Counted from the first letter of the stretch, positions 9,188-18,502 are shown. The stretch is DNA of 64,000 nt from Rouxiella badensis (GCA_026967495.1 CP114060.1:1674001-1738000), one strand, 5' to 3'. The notes: generated by a model from the letters alone, not told the origin. A program made the numbers and translations.

Positions 9188-10152
9188 ATGAAATATCCTC
9201 GCATTCTCAGTAATTATAATCAGACGCTATACACTATCTTCGAAAAGGCCGAGCCAGAACTAAAGAAAACGGCTTCGGTTAACATCCTCGGTGCAAGCAA
9301 TCAGGGCAGCGATCGTACCTTGTTAAGTAATTCAGCGGTAAAAAAATTAGAGCAAAAGTCTCATCAAAGCTTTGACGAAATTTATGCAGAAATTGAAAAC
9401 TCGATGAACAAGTTTAAAAAAAGTCTGATATCTCCGCCTCGATAGTTATTGTTCAAGAGTGCATCGGTAAATTAAAAGACTCGACCGTTAGAATACTGAA
9501 AAAGATCGAGGAGACTAAGGCACGGAATGCTCATCCTGATCAACTCCTGACGCCAAACAGGCCCAGCCTGTTTACGGATAAAATTTTTCCAAATGGCACT
9601 ACGCTGACGCGATTTAGTGATATCGGAAAATCACCGAGTGACGTGGCCGTGGCGAAGGCTAACGATCGCGAGATGATGGTGACGCGTAAAAAGGCCACGC
9701 GCAATCATAAGGTCTTTGCGCTGAAAACGCTGGAAACCGAGCCTCTATCGAATGCCTCCGAGAGCCGTTTAGGGACTGGCAGAATGGCAAGTCTGGTTAA
9801 TTTTTATAATTCATTAGATAACGTCGGTAAGTATGACGGCAAGCCACTGTCAGTGGAGGAACCGCTAAAATCGCCAGTCAGCCCGATAGCGTCAGTTATC
9901 GCACAACCCTTACCTCGCTGGGCCGAACGAGAAGGGACTAACACGATTATCGTCGACGACAGTTCTGACGACTCGGACTCCGGCGTATCCGATATTTCTG
10001 AACTGCACGCCGAGCGCCTCAACGATTATTACAAGTCGAAACAGATCACCACCAAAAGCCAACATTTCAGGGATATCTTTAATCGGGGGATGACAGTTTC
10101 ATTGCTTAACAGGGGATTCAATTATCCCGTCAGGATTGCGCCCGTATGCTAA
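9188..10152 (+). CDS. Unrecognised protein of about 320 residues (frameshift in an A run)
   Basis: The start at 9188 (MKYPRILSNYNQTLYTIF) follows TAAGGGATGTATT. The frame is open to 9445, but the next frame is open from before that point to 10152. The two join at seven A residues at 9416-9422: one more A gives MNKFKK followed by DISASIVIVQECIGKLKD and a single protein of about 321 residues. Features: a predicted helical region rich in Lys/Glu (residues about 70-115), the motif GRMASLVNFYNSL, an acidic Asp/Ser tract (VDDSSDDSDSGVSD, about residue 255), and a hydrophilic C-terminus ending in Cys. No known domain is visible. The last 23 bp overlap the tail of the convergent GntR gene. Whether the frameshift is real or an artefact is unproven; its homopolymer position favours artefact. 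Confidence 0.5.
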
Positions 10153-10865
10153 AACTATAATAACGTTGATTATAATAAATATCGGCGACCTCAAAAGGGG
10201 TCGCATCAGCAAAGTAGGCGACGGAGCGAGCGTGTAAAATGGGACTCGTCGCGCGACAGCTCCAGCGCCTGCCGAATCTCATTGGCCGGTAACTCGGCCG
10301 ATATCTGTTTGTGGCTGCCGGCGGGCTGAAAGCCTTTGTTACGCAGATAGTCATATTTTGAATGTTTCAGCGCCTCACGCGTCAGACAGGGAAAAGGCTC
10401 ATACAGCATCCAGCCTTTCTCATAGACGAAAGGTCTGGCATCAAGCAGACGGAGCCGAATGATAAAATAGACCAGCGTTTCAGCACTGATATTGAGCTGT
10501 GTGGCAATATCCGCCCCCGCAGGCATTTTACGAAATTCCAGTATCCGGTTCTCGAGGGTCTGATTAAGCTCTTTGGCAATATCGCTGGCAGTAAAGTGAC
10601 GGTCCAGAGGCAGGACTGTTTTTTGCTTGCTGTCTGGATTGATGACGAAAGTGCCTCGGCCACGAAAGCGCACGACGCGACCTTGCCTGACGAGATAATC
10701 GACCGCCTTGCGCGCCGTCATCCTGGAAACGCCATAGATTTCACACAGGGCCGCCTCGGTTGGAATGGGGTCGCCTGGCTTAATCTCGTTAGCGTTGAGT
10801 TTTTCAGTAAGATGCTGTTCTATCTGTAGGTAAAACGGTATGAGCGAATTTTTATCAATGTTCAT
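10130..10865 (-). CDS. GntR-family regulator, HutC/UTRA type (one-base frameshift in this sequence)
   Basis: N-terminal winged helix (residues 10-75) with the family pattern PGDPIPTEAALCEIYGVSR and MTARKAVDYLVRQG, followed by a UTRA sugar-phosphate-sensing domain. The frame breaks at 10241-10247, where the plus strand reads GGGACTC. Removing one base restores LSRDEPILHARSVAY and the UTRA end FEVADIYYNQRYYSF, giving about 244 residues. A palindrome precedes the gene and a related site lies before the PTS permease at 6727, so it probably represses that permease and itself, with the phosphorylated PTS sugar as inducer. This assignment rests on site similarity and proximity. Confidence 0.85.
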
Positions 10866-10887
10866 CAGCCCTCCTGAATCGTTCGTT

Positions 10888-10911
10888 AATTGTATGGTGA
10901 GCTATACAATT
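10888..10911. promoter_or_regulatory. Palindromic operator upstream of the GntR gene
   Basis: Perfect 8-bp inverted repeat AATTGTAT-N8-ATACAATT, 23 bp before the GntR start. The right half contains AGCTATACA, also found before the PTS gene at 6659-6667. Likely an autoregulatory site. Confidence 0.6.
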
Positions 10912-11020
10912 TGAACAAAACGGGTAACGCATTCTGTGGCCTGGCGCTCAATAAATGCACATCGGCGGTGACCGAAAGGGGAAGCGGCTAGCGGACTAAC
11001 ATCAGGTGGCATTGCGGGGT

Positions 11021-11054
11021 AAAACGCCCCCGGCGCGGACTACTGCGCGGGGGC
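11021..11054 (-). terminator. Terminator-like hairpin after the ABC exporter gene
   Basis: GC-rich hairpin (GCCCCCGCGC ... GCGC-C-GGGGGC on the minus strand) followed by GTTTTA. It lies 17 bp past the stop of the ABC transporter gene. The T-tract is short, so efficiency is uncertain. Confidence 0.55.
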
Positions 11055-11070
11055 TGAGGCTGATACCTGT

Positions 11071-12825
11071 TTAGGCAGGCAGCGTGTCTTCATGCAGTCT
11101 GGAACGCATTAGGCTGCATTGGCCGTCGTCCTGTAGCTGGAAGCGCCAGCACTGCTCGTGGTATTTCGCCACGCTGTTGCGGTGCGCCACGCTAAGCACA
11201 GTCGTCTGCGGCAGTTTTTCCAGCAATAGGCTGTACATGCGCTGCTCTGTCTCGTCGTCCAGCGCACTGGTTGCTTCATCCAGATAGAGAATTTCCGGTT
11301 TGATAAGCATCGCGCGGGCAAAGGCCAGACGCTGTTGCTCACCCGGCGAGAGGCGCTGGCTCCAGTTGGAATAGTGATCCAGCACCGGCTGCAAATAGCT
11401 CAGATTACACCACTCAAGCACCTCGCAGAGTCGCTCGTCAGTATATTCCAGGCTGCTTTCTTCCGGATAGGTGAGGGCTTCACGCAGTGATCCAATCGGA
11501 ATGTAGCTGCGCTGAGGCAAGAACAGCTGCTTCTTGTTGGCGGCAGTGTTGATTTCTCCCGTACCGTAAGGCCATACGCCGGCAATTGCACGTAGCAGCG
11601 TCGATTTACCGCAGCCTGATGGGCCTGCAACCAGCACGCGCGCCCCCGTCGCCAGAGAGGCAGAAACAGAGGAGAACAGCGGATTGCCGTTTGGCAAGGT
11701 CACCGTCAGGTTGTTCAACTGCAAATCGTCGTCTTTGGCATCGCCTAGCAGAATATTGCGAGGCTGGGTGTTGACCTGATCGATCGCGGCATTGAAGCCA
11801 GCAAGACGGTTAACGCAGGCTTTCCAGCTCGCTAGGTCGTTGAAAGCGTTGATAAACCACGACAGTGAGTCCTGCACCTGCCCAAACGCCGAGGAAATCT
11901 GCATCAGCAGGCCCATCTGAATGGCGCCGGAGAAGTAGCGCGGTGCGGCCACCAGAATAGGGAAGATAATGGCAAACTGGCCGTAGAACGAACTGGCGAA
12001 GTTGAGGCGTCGGGTGGTGCGCATCGATGACCACCAGTTGGAGCGGATGGCCTCGAAGTTGTCGGCCAGCTGCTTCTTCTCGCTTTTCTCACCGTGGTAC
12101 AGCGCGATAGCGTCGCTGTTTTCTCGGATGCGAATCAGACCAAAACGGAAGTTTGCTTCGAACCATTCCTGGTTAAAGCTCAGCTTGACCAATGGGCGGC
12201 CTATAAAGCCGATAATTACCGATCCCACCAGCGCGTAGAGCAGGGCAAACCACAGCATATAGCCGGGGATGGTAATAGCGTGCGACCCTAGCATAAAGCT
12301 GATCGGTCCACTGACCGACCACAGAATGGTGACGAACGAGAACAGGGTCACCAGACTGGAAAGCAGGCCGAGCGAAAGCGAAAGCGTACCCGAGGTAAGA
12401 GCGCTCAGGTCCGAGGCAATACGCTGATCGGGGTTATCAACCTGATGTTGATGCTCGGTGTAATAGTAGGCGTGATTGGTTAACCATTTATCCATATACT
12501 CGTTGGTCATCCAACGCCGCCAGTTCATCTGCAGGCCCTGCGTCAGATACACCTTGTAGATACTGACCACGATGAAAATCAGCGCCAGCCAGGTAAACTT
12601 AAACAGCTGTTGCTTGAAGACCGGAAAATTTTTATTCTGCAGCGCATCGTAAAACACGCGATTCCATTCATTAAACTGCACGCTAAGGTAGACAGACCCC
12701 AGCGAAAGAATGATGATTGCGGCCAACATGCTCCAGGCTTTCCACTTCTCTTCGGACCGCCAATAGGGCTTAATCAACTGCCAGACTGCACGCCACCGTG
12801 CCGTTTTCCCAGGTTTTTTAGTCAT
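11071..12825 (-). CDS. ABC transporter with fused membrane and ATPase domains, YddA/SbmA-BacA type
   Basis: Inner-membrane protein of 584 residues. The N-terminal part (about 1-340) has six membrane segments and the SbmA/BacA-like core (NEWNRVFYDALQNKNFPVF, NPDQRIASDL). The C-terminal part is a complete ATPase: Walker A GPSGCGKST, signature LSPGEQQRLAFARAML, Walker B PEILYLDEATSALD, and the switch His in VLSVAHR. This domain order is that of E. coli YddA and peroxisomal-type ABCD half transporters; it should work as a homodimer. The substrate is unknown; relatives move antimicrobial peptides or vitamin B12-like compounds. It is a single-gene unit with a hairpin after it, divergent from the TPR gene. 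Residues are intact throughout. Confidence 0.85.
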   Translation of the reverse strand: MTKKPGKTARWRAVWQLIKPYWRSEEKWKAWSMLAAIIILSLGSVYLSVQFNEWNRVFYDALQNKNFPVFKQQLFKFTWLALIFIVVSIYKVYLTQGLQMNWRRWMTNEYMDKWLTNHAYYYTEHQHQVDNPDQRIASDLSALTSGTLSLSLGLLSSLVTLFSFVTILWSVSGPISFMLGSHAITIPGYMLWFALLYALVGSVIIGFIGRPLVKLSFNQEWFEANFRFGLIRIRENSDAIALYHGEKSEKKQLADNFEAIRSNWWSSMRTTRRLNFASSFYGQFAIIFPILVAAPRYFSGAIQMGLLMQISSAFGQVQDSLSWFINAFNDLASWKACVNRLAGFNAAIDQVNTQPRNILLGDAKDDDLQLNNLTVTLPNGNPLFSSVSASLATGARVLVAGPSGCGKSTLLRAIAGVWPYGTGEINTAANKKQLFLPQRSYIPIGSLREALTYPEESSLEYTDERLCEVLEWCNLSYLQPVLDHYSNWSQRLSPGEQQRLAFARAMLIKPEILYLDEATSALDDETEQRMYSLLLEKLPQTTVLSVAHRNSVAKYHEQCWRFQLQDDGQCSLMRSRLHEDTLPA

Positions 12826-12986
12826 AAATAGCCATATAAAATAGTAATAAGTGGTGGTTCCTAATCATCCCAGAATGAGTGACAGTGTGCGAGAGGGCAA
12901 TGCCCGACTTGTAAGGATGTTTTTCGTCCACCGCAGTTCTATACCTTTGCCACAGTGAATTTGTCAGCGATACAAAGGGGAGATCG

Positions 12987-13703
12987 ATGAAATTTTGGTT
13001 GCCTGCGTGCTTGTTAGCAGGCTGGTTTATTTGCTCCAACGTTTGGGCAAAAATTGATGAACCAGATATTAAGGCCGACTGCCTCAAGACCGGGCTTTAT
13101 GCGTCTTCAGGCAAAGTCGCTTACCAGCAGGGCGATTACGCCAAGGCGCAAAATCTGTTCCGCGATCAGGTCGCCTGGAGCGAGTTCTGCCACTTACCCG
13201 CGAGTTCAACGGCAACGGCCTATAATAATATTGCTTTAACCTACATGCATCAGAAGCAGTATGGCAAGGCCAAAGCCTGGTTAAGTTTGGCACCGCAGGA
13301 CGCAAAAACGCAGTTTAACCTTGAGAAAATTCAGAGCAACCTTGACGCCAATCCGCCGTCAAACGCCCCGGCAGGGCTGTACTGGCAATATGCCGGAGAG
13401 GGAAGTTGGAATACGGTCGAGGTGAAGCCTGAGGAAAGTCAGTACGTGATTCAATTCAGCGGAATGTACATGGGGGCAATGTCGCTCTACTACGGGCCGA
13501 ACACCGGTAATTTCTCAACGGTCACCGCGATAAAAAACAATCAGGCGGTTTATCACTCTGTAGATGACGCCAGTGCCGCTGGCACCGACTGCACCGTTAA
13601 TCTGGATTTCGCAGGACAGAACCTGACGTTAAAAAGCGTCGGAGACTGTGGATTTGGCGACAACGTGATGGCGTCGGGGAAATTTATGAAAGTAGAGGAT
13701 TAG
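12987..13703 (+). CDS. Secreted TPR-containing protein of unknown function
   Basis: The start is preceded by AAAGGGGAGATCG. Residues 1-21 form a signal peptide (MKFWLPACLLAGWFICSNVWA), so the protein is periplasmic or exported. Residues about 40-105 look like two TPR/Sel1-like helical repeats (GKVAYQQGDYAKAQNLF, YNNIALTYMHQKQYGKAKAWL). The C-terminal half (about 120-238) is beta-rich with paired Cys residues (GTDCTVNLDF, VGDCGFGDNVMASG) and is not a domain I know. It is flanked by divergent and convergent neighbours, so it is transcribed alone. Its role cannot be told from the sequence; the TPR part suggests a protein-binding or envelope-assembly function. Confidence 0.65.
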   Translation: MKFWLPACLLAGWFICSNVWAKIDEPDIKADCLKTGLYASSGKVAYQQGDYAKAQNLFRDQVAWSEFCHLPASSTATAYNNIALTYMHQKQYGKAKAWLSLAPQDAKTQFNLEKIQSNLDANPPSNAPAGLYWQYAGEGSWNTVEVKPEESQYVIQFSGMYMGAMSLYYGPNTGNFSTVTAIKNNQAVYHSVDDASAAGTDCTVNLDFAGQNLTLKSVGDCGFGDNVMASGKFMKVED

Positions 13704-13803
13704 GGGCCACGGCCCCAGACCCGCCAACGAGGGCTTAAGGCCAAGTCCTCTATGAGCAGATTGACCCCGAACTTAAGCCCGGTTTGCAATCAAAAGCTAT
13801 TGT

Positions 13804-14685
13804 CTAGTTTGGCCATTTCATCTCGCCTTTCAGCACCTTGGCCGTCAGCTCCAGCGATCCTTCCTCTTTCAGCTGCGGGTAATGTGTTTTCATAGCGGCG
13901 ATGAGCTGTGCGGAGTCTTTCGCTTTTGGCAGTTCGGCCTCAAGCGTCTGCAAATACTGGCGAGTGAAGTTTACCGACGCAATATTTTGCGGTGCGCCAG
14001 GCAGGAAATGCCCCGGTATGACGATTTTCGGGTGCAGCGCAGCAATCTGATCCAGCGAGGTGAGCCATTTCTGACGCAGTTCCTTGGTCTGGCTGTCGGC
14101 AACCCAAACGTGCATATTGTTACCGTCCACCAGCACGCCGCCCACCACCGCTTTTAACGACGGGATCCAGACGAAAGTCTTCTCCGGCATCACGCCTTTG
14201 ATCTCCAGCTCATGCCCTTCGAGTGAAAGCCTGTCGCCCTTCAGTACTTCAGGCACGATGACGCTGCTGGGTGCATTTTCGCCTAATTTTGGCCCCCAAA
14301 ACGCTAATTTCCCGTCTTTATTGGCCTTTATCTCGTCAACCGTCGCCTGCGTCGCGACGATTTTTGCCTCGGGAAACGCCGCATGCAGGATGCTCAGCCC
14401 GAAGTAAAAGTCTGGATCGGATTGGCTGATATAAATGGTGGTCAGCTTCTTGCCGGTTGCCTTGATTTTATCGACCAGCTTTTGTGCGTCATTACGCTGA
14501 AACTGTGCATCGATCAGCATAAGGTCATTTTTTCCGCTGATTATTTCAGATGAAACGGCAAACAGGCTGTGTGCTCCCGGGTTGTAAACGTCAAGCGTCA
14601 GCGGAGCAGAAGGCTCGGCGGCACGCGCGGTCAAATTGCCGCCAAGCAGGACGGCAGCGGTCAGGGTGAGTGTCAGTAAACGCAT
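13804..14685 (-). CDS. Exported metallo-beta-lactamase-fold protein with degenerate metal site
   Basis: A signal peptide (MRLLTLTLTAAVLLGGNLTARA) precedes an MBL-fold domain of about 270 residues. The fold hallmarks are visible: MLIDAQF at the second strand, the later loop HPKIVIPGHFLPG, and HVWVADS. The first metal motif, normally H-x-H-x-D-H, reads YISQSDPDFYFG, so the His positions are Gln and Phe and only the Asp residues remain. Hydrolase activity of the usual binuclear kind is therefore doubtful unless this subfamily uses a different set of ligands. The gene is divergent from a LysR regulator (117-bp gap), which is its likely controller. 293 residues, no frame break. Confidence 0.75.
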   Translation of the reverse strand: MRLLTLTLTAAVLLGGNLTARAAEPSAPLTLDVYNPGAHSLFAVSSEIISGKNDLMLIDAQFQRNDAQKLVDKIKATGKKLTTIYISQSDPDFYFGLSILHAAFPEAKIVATQATVDEIKANKDGKLAFWGPKLGENAPSSVIVPEVLKGDRLSLEGHELEIKGVMPEKTFVWIPSLKAVVGGVLVDGNNMHVWVADSQTKELRQKWLTSLDQIAALHPKIVIPGHFLPGAPQNIASVNFTRQYLQTLEAELPKAKDSAQLIAAMKTHYPQLKEEGSLELTAKVLKGEMKWPN

Positions 14686-14802
14686 GATGTTTCCTCAGAG
14701 GTTTATTATGTGTGGCTATCGATAAAGATTATAAGTTGCACGGATCGCGAGAAAAACCGGATACTACGCAACTGTTTGTTGCATAAATCGGACGAATAAC
14801 AC

Positions 14803-15723
14803 ATGGACAGAATCATGGCTGCACAGGTTTTTGTGGCTATCGTCGAGCGCGGATCGATGATCAACGCCGCTGAAGCGTTGAATATGTCGCGTGCGATGGT
14901 GACCCGCTATCTTTCGGAGATGGAGAAGTGGTCGGGCGCTCGCCTGCTGCATCGCACCACGCGTAAGCTTAGCCTGACCGACGCCGGTGAGGGCACGCTG
15001 TTGCGTTGCCGCAAGCTGTTGCAACTCTCGGTGGAGATGGAAAGTGTGGCCGAGTCGGGTGACGAAGCGCTGCGGGGGTTGCTGCGCCTGAGCTGTTCGC
15101 AGTCGTTTGGACAAGGAGCGGTGGTGATCGCGGTCGCCGAGTTTTTACGTCGCCATCCGCAGTTAAATATCGACCTGCAACTTGAAAGCCGGGCGGTGAA
15201 TCTGGTGGAGGACCGTATCGATTTGGCGCTGCGCATTACCAATGATCTCGATCCGAATCTGATTGCGCGTCCACTGTCGCACTGTGACTCGGTGGTTTGC
15301 GCTTCACCGGCCTATTTGGCGACCCACGGCACGCCGCGCAAACCTGACGATCTGGCGTTGCATAACTGCCTGACCTACACCTATTTCGGTAAAAGCCTGT
15401 GGAGTTTTGAGCGCGACGGTAAAAAATCCAGCGTACCGGTGAGCGGTAATCTGAGCGCTAACGAATCATTGGTGCTGCTGACCGGCGCGGTAGAAGGCGT
15501 TGGGATTGTGATGCAGCCGGTCTATTCCGCGGCGGCACTGATTGCCAGCGGACAGCTGGTTCGCCTTCTACCCGAATGGCAGCCACAGTCGATGGGGATT
15601 TTCGCTATCTATTCGACCCGCAGGCAGATGCCGGTCGCGCTGCGGGCGCTGCTTGATTTTCTGGTGGAGTGGTTTGCCGCTAACCCTCGCTGGATAAAGC
15701 AGGACGCGCAACTTTTGCGCTGA
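14803..15723 (+). CDS. LysR-family transcriptional regulator
   Basis: 306 residues. The N-terminal helix-turn-helix lies at about residues 18-45 (GSMINAAEALNMSRAMVTRYLSE region), followed by the LysR effector-binding domain with the usual features (LLRLSCSQSFG, VDLALRI-type pattern in DRIDLALRITNDLDP, GVGIVMQPVYSA). The HTH carries MSRAMVTRYL rather than the more common SQPAVSR or TPSAVSR, as in the CrgA/DhcR-like group. It is divergent from the MBL-fold gene and probably regulates it. Its stop is one base from the stop of the convergent lysR gene. Confidence 0.85.
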   Translation: MDRIMAAQVFVAIVERGSMINAAEALNMSRAMVTRYLSEMEKWSGARLLHRTTRKLSLTDAGEGTLLRCRKLLQLSVEMESVAESGDEALRGLLRLSCSQSFGQGAVVIAVAEFLRRHPQLNIDLQLESRAVNLVEDRIDLALRITNDLDPNLIARPLSHCDSVVCASPAYLATHGTPRKPDDLALHNCLTYTYFGKSLWSFERDGKKSSVPVSGNLSANESLVLLTGAVEGVGIVMQPVYSAAALIASGQLVRLLPEWQPQSMGIFAIYSTRRQMPVALRALLDFLVEWFAANPRWIKQDAQLLR

Positions 15724-15724
15724 G

Positions 15725-16666
15725 TCAGTGGCGGAGCGCGGCGGCGAGACGCTGCGGTAATAACGCAGCCTGCCGGTGGCAGTGCTCGATAAAGGTATCC
15801 ACCAGCGCCGAGGCCGGGCGATGCAGCGGGCGAATCAGGCTGACGGTGAAGGGGACTTGCTCGCTGAACGGGCGGGCGACGATGCGACCTGCGCCTTGAT
15901 GCGGCGGTCGGGCATATTCCAGCGCGGTAAGCGGATTAACAATCGACACGCCGATCCCTTGCGCCACCATGCTGCACACCGACGCTGCGCTGTGCGTTTC
16001 CATCACCATGCGTCGTTGAACACCTTGTTCCGCGAACAGCGCGTCGAGCAGCTGGCGATAGTTGTCGGTGGCCGACAGGCTGATAAAGTTGAGTCCGCTG
16101 AAGTCCTGCGCAGTGATGACCGGCTTGGCCGCCAGCGGATGACTGACCGGCAGCACGCAGACCTCATTAAGCGTCAGCAGCGTTTGGCGCTGTGTGCCGG
16201 CCGGCGTGTGGGGGTTCTCGGTAATGCCTAAATCGTGGCGCTGCGCCGACAGCCACTCTTCTAACAGCGGTGACTCCTGCGGCACGATGTTGAAGCTGGC
16301 TTCGGGATATTGTTCCAAAAACGGCTGGCATACGGCGGGCAACAGCGACTGGCTAAACACCGGCAAACATACCACCGACAGCTGCGCCTGCTCGAACTGG
16401 CGAATGCCAGCCGCAGCGTTAATAATTCTATCGAGGCCGTAATAGGATCGTTGCACCTCTTCAAACAGCCGCAGCCCCTGCGCAGTAGGATAAAGTCGCC
16501 CGCGAAGACGTTCAAACAGCTGCAATTTTAATAGCTTTTCACAGCGAGCCAGCTCACGGCTCACTGTTGGCTGAGAGGTCTGCAACAGCGCCGCCGCTTC
16601 GGTAAGGTTTCCCGTGGTCATTACTGCATGAAAAATTTCGATATGACGTAATGAGATGGCGGGCAT
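15725..16666 (-). CDS. lysR: LysR, activator of lysA
   Basis: 313 residues and clearly the true LysR: HTH region SLRHIEIFHAVMTTGNLTEA and LQTSQPTVSRELARCEK, effector domain with IVPQESPLLEEWLSAQRHDL and ETHSAASVCSMVAQGIGVS. It is divergent from lysA with a 165-bp gap, as in E. coli, where LysR with diaminopimelate activates lysA and represses itself. An insertion of a few residues relative to E. coli is visible near RPPHQGAGRIV. No frame break. Confidence 0.95.
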   Translation of the reverse strand: MPAISLRHIEIFHAVMTTGNLTEAAALLQTSQPTVSRELARCEKLLKLQLFERLRGRLYPTAQGLRLFEEVQRSYYGLDRIINAAAGIRQFEQAQLSVVCLPVFSQSLLPAVCQPFLEQYPEASFNIVPQESPLLEEWLSAQRHDLGITENPHTPAGTQRQTLLTLNEVCVLPVSHPLAAKPVITAQDFSGLNFISLSATDNYRQLLDALFAEQGVQRRMVMETHSAASVCSMVAQGIGVSIVNPLTALEYARPPHQGAGRIVARPFSEQVPFTVSLIRPLHRPASALVDTFIEHCHRQAALLPQRLAAALRH

Positions 16667-16831
16667 GGTGGGTCACTCCTGGGCTGTATTGTCCCATATC
16701 ATAAATGAATAGACTGCCGCTAAATAGATATTTTAACCCCGAAAAATAGGACGGCATAATGCCGGATAATTGATAAATCCTCAGACAACGAGCAGGCCGC
16801 TATTGCAGCGTTCGGCTTAACGGAGAACCTA

Positions 16832-18102
16832 ATGCCTTTTGCACTGAATAATAATGAAAATGCGCTCAATAGCGCGAATCTGCTAAGCGCCGTCAAAGCG
16901 TTTGGAAGCCCAGTGTGGGTCTATGATGCGCAGGTTATTGAGCAGCGTATCAGCCAACTTCGCCTGTTCGACGTTATTCGTTTTGCGCAAAAGGCCAGCT
17001 CTAATATCCATATTCTGCGTCTGATGCGCGAGCAGGGCGTAAAAGTGGACTCCGTATCACTCGGTGAAATCGAGCGTGCGCTGGTGGCCGGTTTTAAACC
17101 GGGATACCAGCCGGGCGAACACAGTGAAATCGTATTTACCGCTGACGTGCTGGACCCGGCAACGCTTGCGAGAGTGACCGAGCTGTCTATTCCGGTGAAT
17201 GCCGGTTCTATCGATATGTTGGAGCAGATTGGCCAGCAGAAGCCGGGCCATCCGGTTTGGCTGCGCGTTAACCCGGGCTTCGGTCACGGGCACAGCCAAA
17301 AACCAATACCGGCGGCGAGAACAGCAAGCACGGTATCTGGTTTGGTGACCTGCCGCTGGCGCTGGAGAAAATTCGTGCCTACCAGCTTAAACTGGTGGGT
17401 ATTCATATGCATATCGGGTCTGGCGTTGATTATCAACACCTTGAGCAGGTTTGCGACACCATGGTTCGTCAGGTGATTGAGTTGGGCCACGACATTGAAG
17501 CCATCTCGGCCGGGGGCGGGTTGTCGATTCCTTACCAGTTTGGCGGCGAATCTATCGATACCGACCACTACTACGGTCTGTGGAACCGCGCGCGTGAGCA
17601 GATTGCCGCGCATCTGGGACACCCTGTCAGCCTCGAAATCGAACCGGGCCGTTTCCTGGTGGCCGAGTCTGGCGTGCTGGTCGCGCAGATTCGCGCTGTT
17701 AAATCGATGGGCAGCCGTCATTACGTGTTGGTGGATGCAGGCTTCAGTGATTTGATGCGCCCGTCGATGTACGGCAGCTATCACCATATCTCCGTGCTGC
17801 CAGCCGACGGTCGCGACCTGAGCGAGCAGCCGCAGCGCGAATCTGTTATCGCCGGGCCGCTGTGTGAGTCCGGCGACGTATTCACCCAGCAGGCGGGCGG
17901 CGGTGTGGAAACGCGGGTTCTGCCAGAGGCCGATATCAACGATTACCTGGTATTCCACGACACCGGAGCCTACGGCGCGTCGATGTCTTCAAACTACAAC
18001 AGCCGTCCGCTGATAGCCGAAGTGCTGTTTGAAAACGGCGTGCCGCGTTTGATTCGTCGTCGTCAGACTATTGAAGAGCTGCTGGCGCTCGAGAATATCT
18101 GA
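16832..18102 (+). CDS. lysA: Diaminopimelate decarboxylase (one-base deletion in this sequence)
   Basis: PLP-dependent enzyme making L-lysine from meso-diaminopimelate, the last lysine-biosynthesis step. The PLP lysine is in IRFAQKASSNIHILR; the substrate/PLP site continues as GIHMHIGSGVDY, EPGRFLVAESG and the C-terminal GPLCESGDVF, whose Cys and Glu serve the partner active site. The frame breaks at an A run (17298-17302, five A): six A restores HSQKTNTGGENSKHGIWFGD and a protein of about 423 residues. Divergent lysR controls it. The gene is required for lysine synthesis and every catalytic region is preserved on both sides of the break, so I take the deletion to be an artefact. Confidence 0.93.
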
Positions 18103-18127
18103 TTGCTTCGCGCGTCACGTTAACGTC

Positions 18128-18160
18128 AGCCGCGGCATCCAACATGTCGCGGCTTTTTTA
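18128..18160 (+). terminator. Intrinsic terminator after lysA
   Basis: AGCCGCG / CGCGGCT stem with a 13-nt loop and a T-run. It also falls just past the stop of the convergent PTS IIA gene. Confidence 0.85.
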
Positions 18161-18166
18161 CACCCA

Positions 18167-18502
18167 TTAATCGCCAACTTTCGCCGTTTGGCCGAACATC
18201 TCCTTTCTTAATAGCACAATTTCTTCGGCAAGGTCGCGGCAAAGCATCGCCGTCATCAGATGATCCTGAGCGTGCACCATAATAAGCGTCATGGGGATCT
18301 TGCCCGATCCTTCGTCTACTCCAATCAGCTGGGTCTGCACCTTATGCGCCTCGCGCGCCGCCAGCTGTGAGGCTTCAAGCTGTTGTGCCGCCTCCTGCCA
18401 GTCCTGCTGACGGGCGCTTTGAATCGCCATCATTGCGCACGAGCGGGCTTCACCCGCATTGATTAACAGCTCCATTACCGTTTGCTCAAGGTCAAAGCTC
18501 AT
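18167..18502 (-). CDS. PTS EIIA, lactose/cellobiose type
   Basis: Small cytoplasmic phosphocarrier. I place the start at 18502 (MSFDLEQTVMELLINAGEAR), which gives 111 residues and the usual N-terminus; the in-frame ATG at 18514 sits against an operator and lacks a ribosome site. The phospho-accepting His is in LIMVHAQDHLMTAML, and Asp of that motif matches the trimer metal site of the family. It is divergent from the IIC/6-phosphoglucosidase/IIB operon and shares its control region, so all PTS parts of this beta-glucoside locus are present. Start choice is moderately certain. Confidence 0.85.
   Translation of the reverse strand: MSFDLEQTVMELLINAGEARSCAMMAIQSARQQDWQEAAQQLEASQLAAREAHKVQTQLIGVDEGSGKIPMTLIMVHAQDHLMTAMLCRDLAEEIVLLRKEMFGQTAKVGD

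Noticed and set aside
10130..10152. Overlapping tails of the unknown gene and the GntR gene as evidence of a false gene
   Set aside because: Short tail-to-tail overlaps are common, and the GntR end matches the UTRA family, so the overlap alone does not disprove either gene.
8400..10160. Prophage or transposon cargo for the two unknown genes
   Set aside because: No integrase, transposase, terminal repeats or attachment-site duplications are visible around them.
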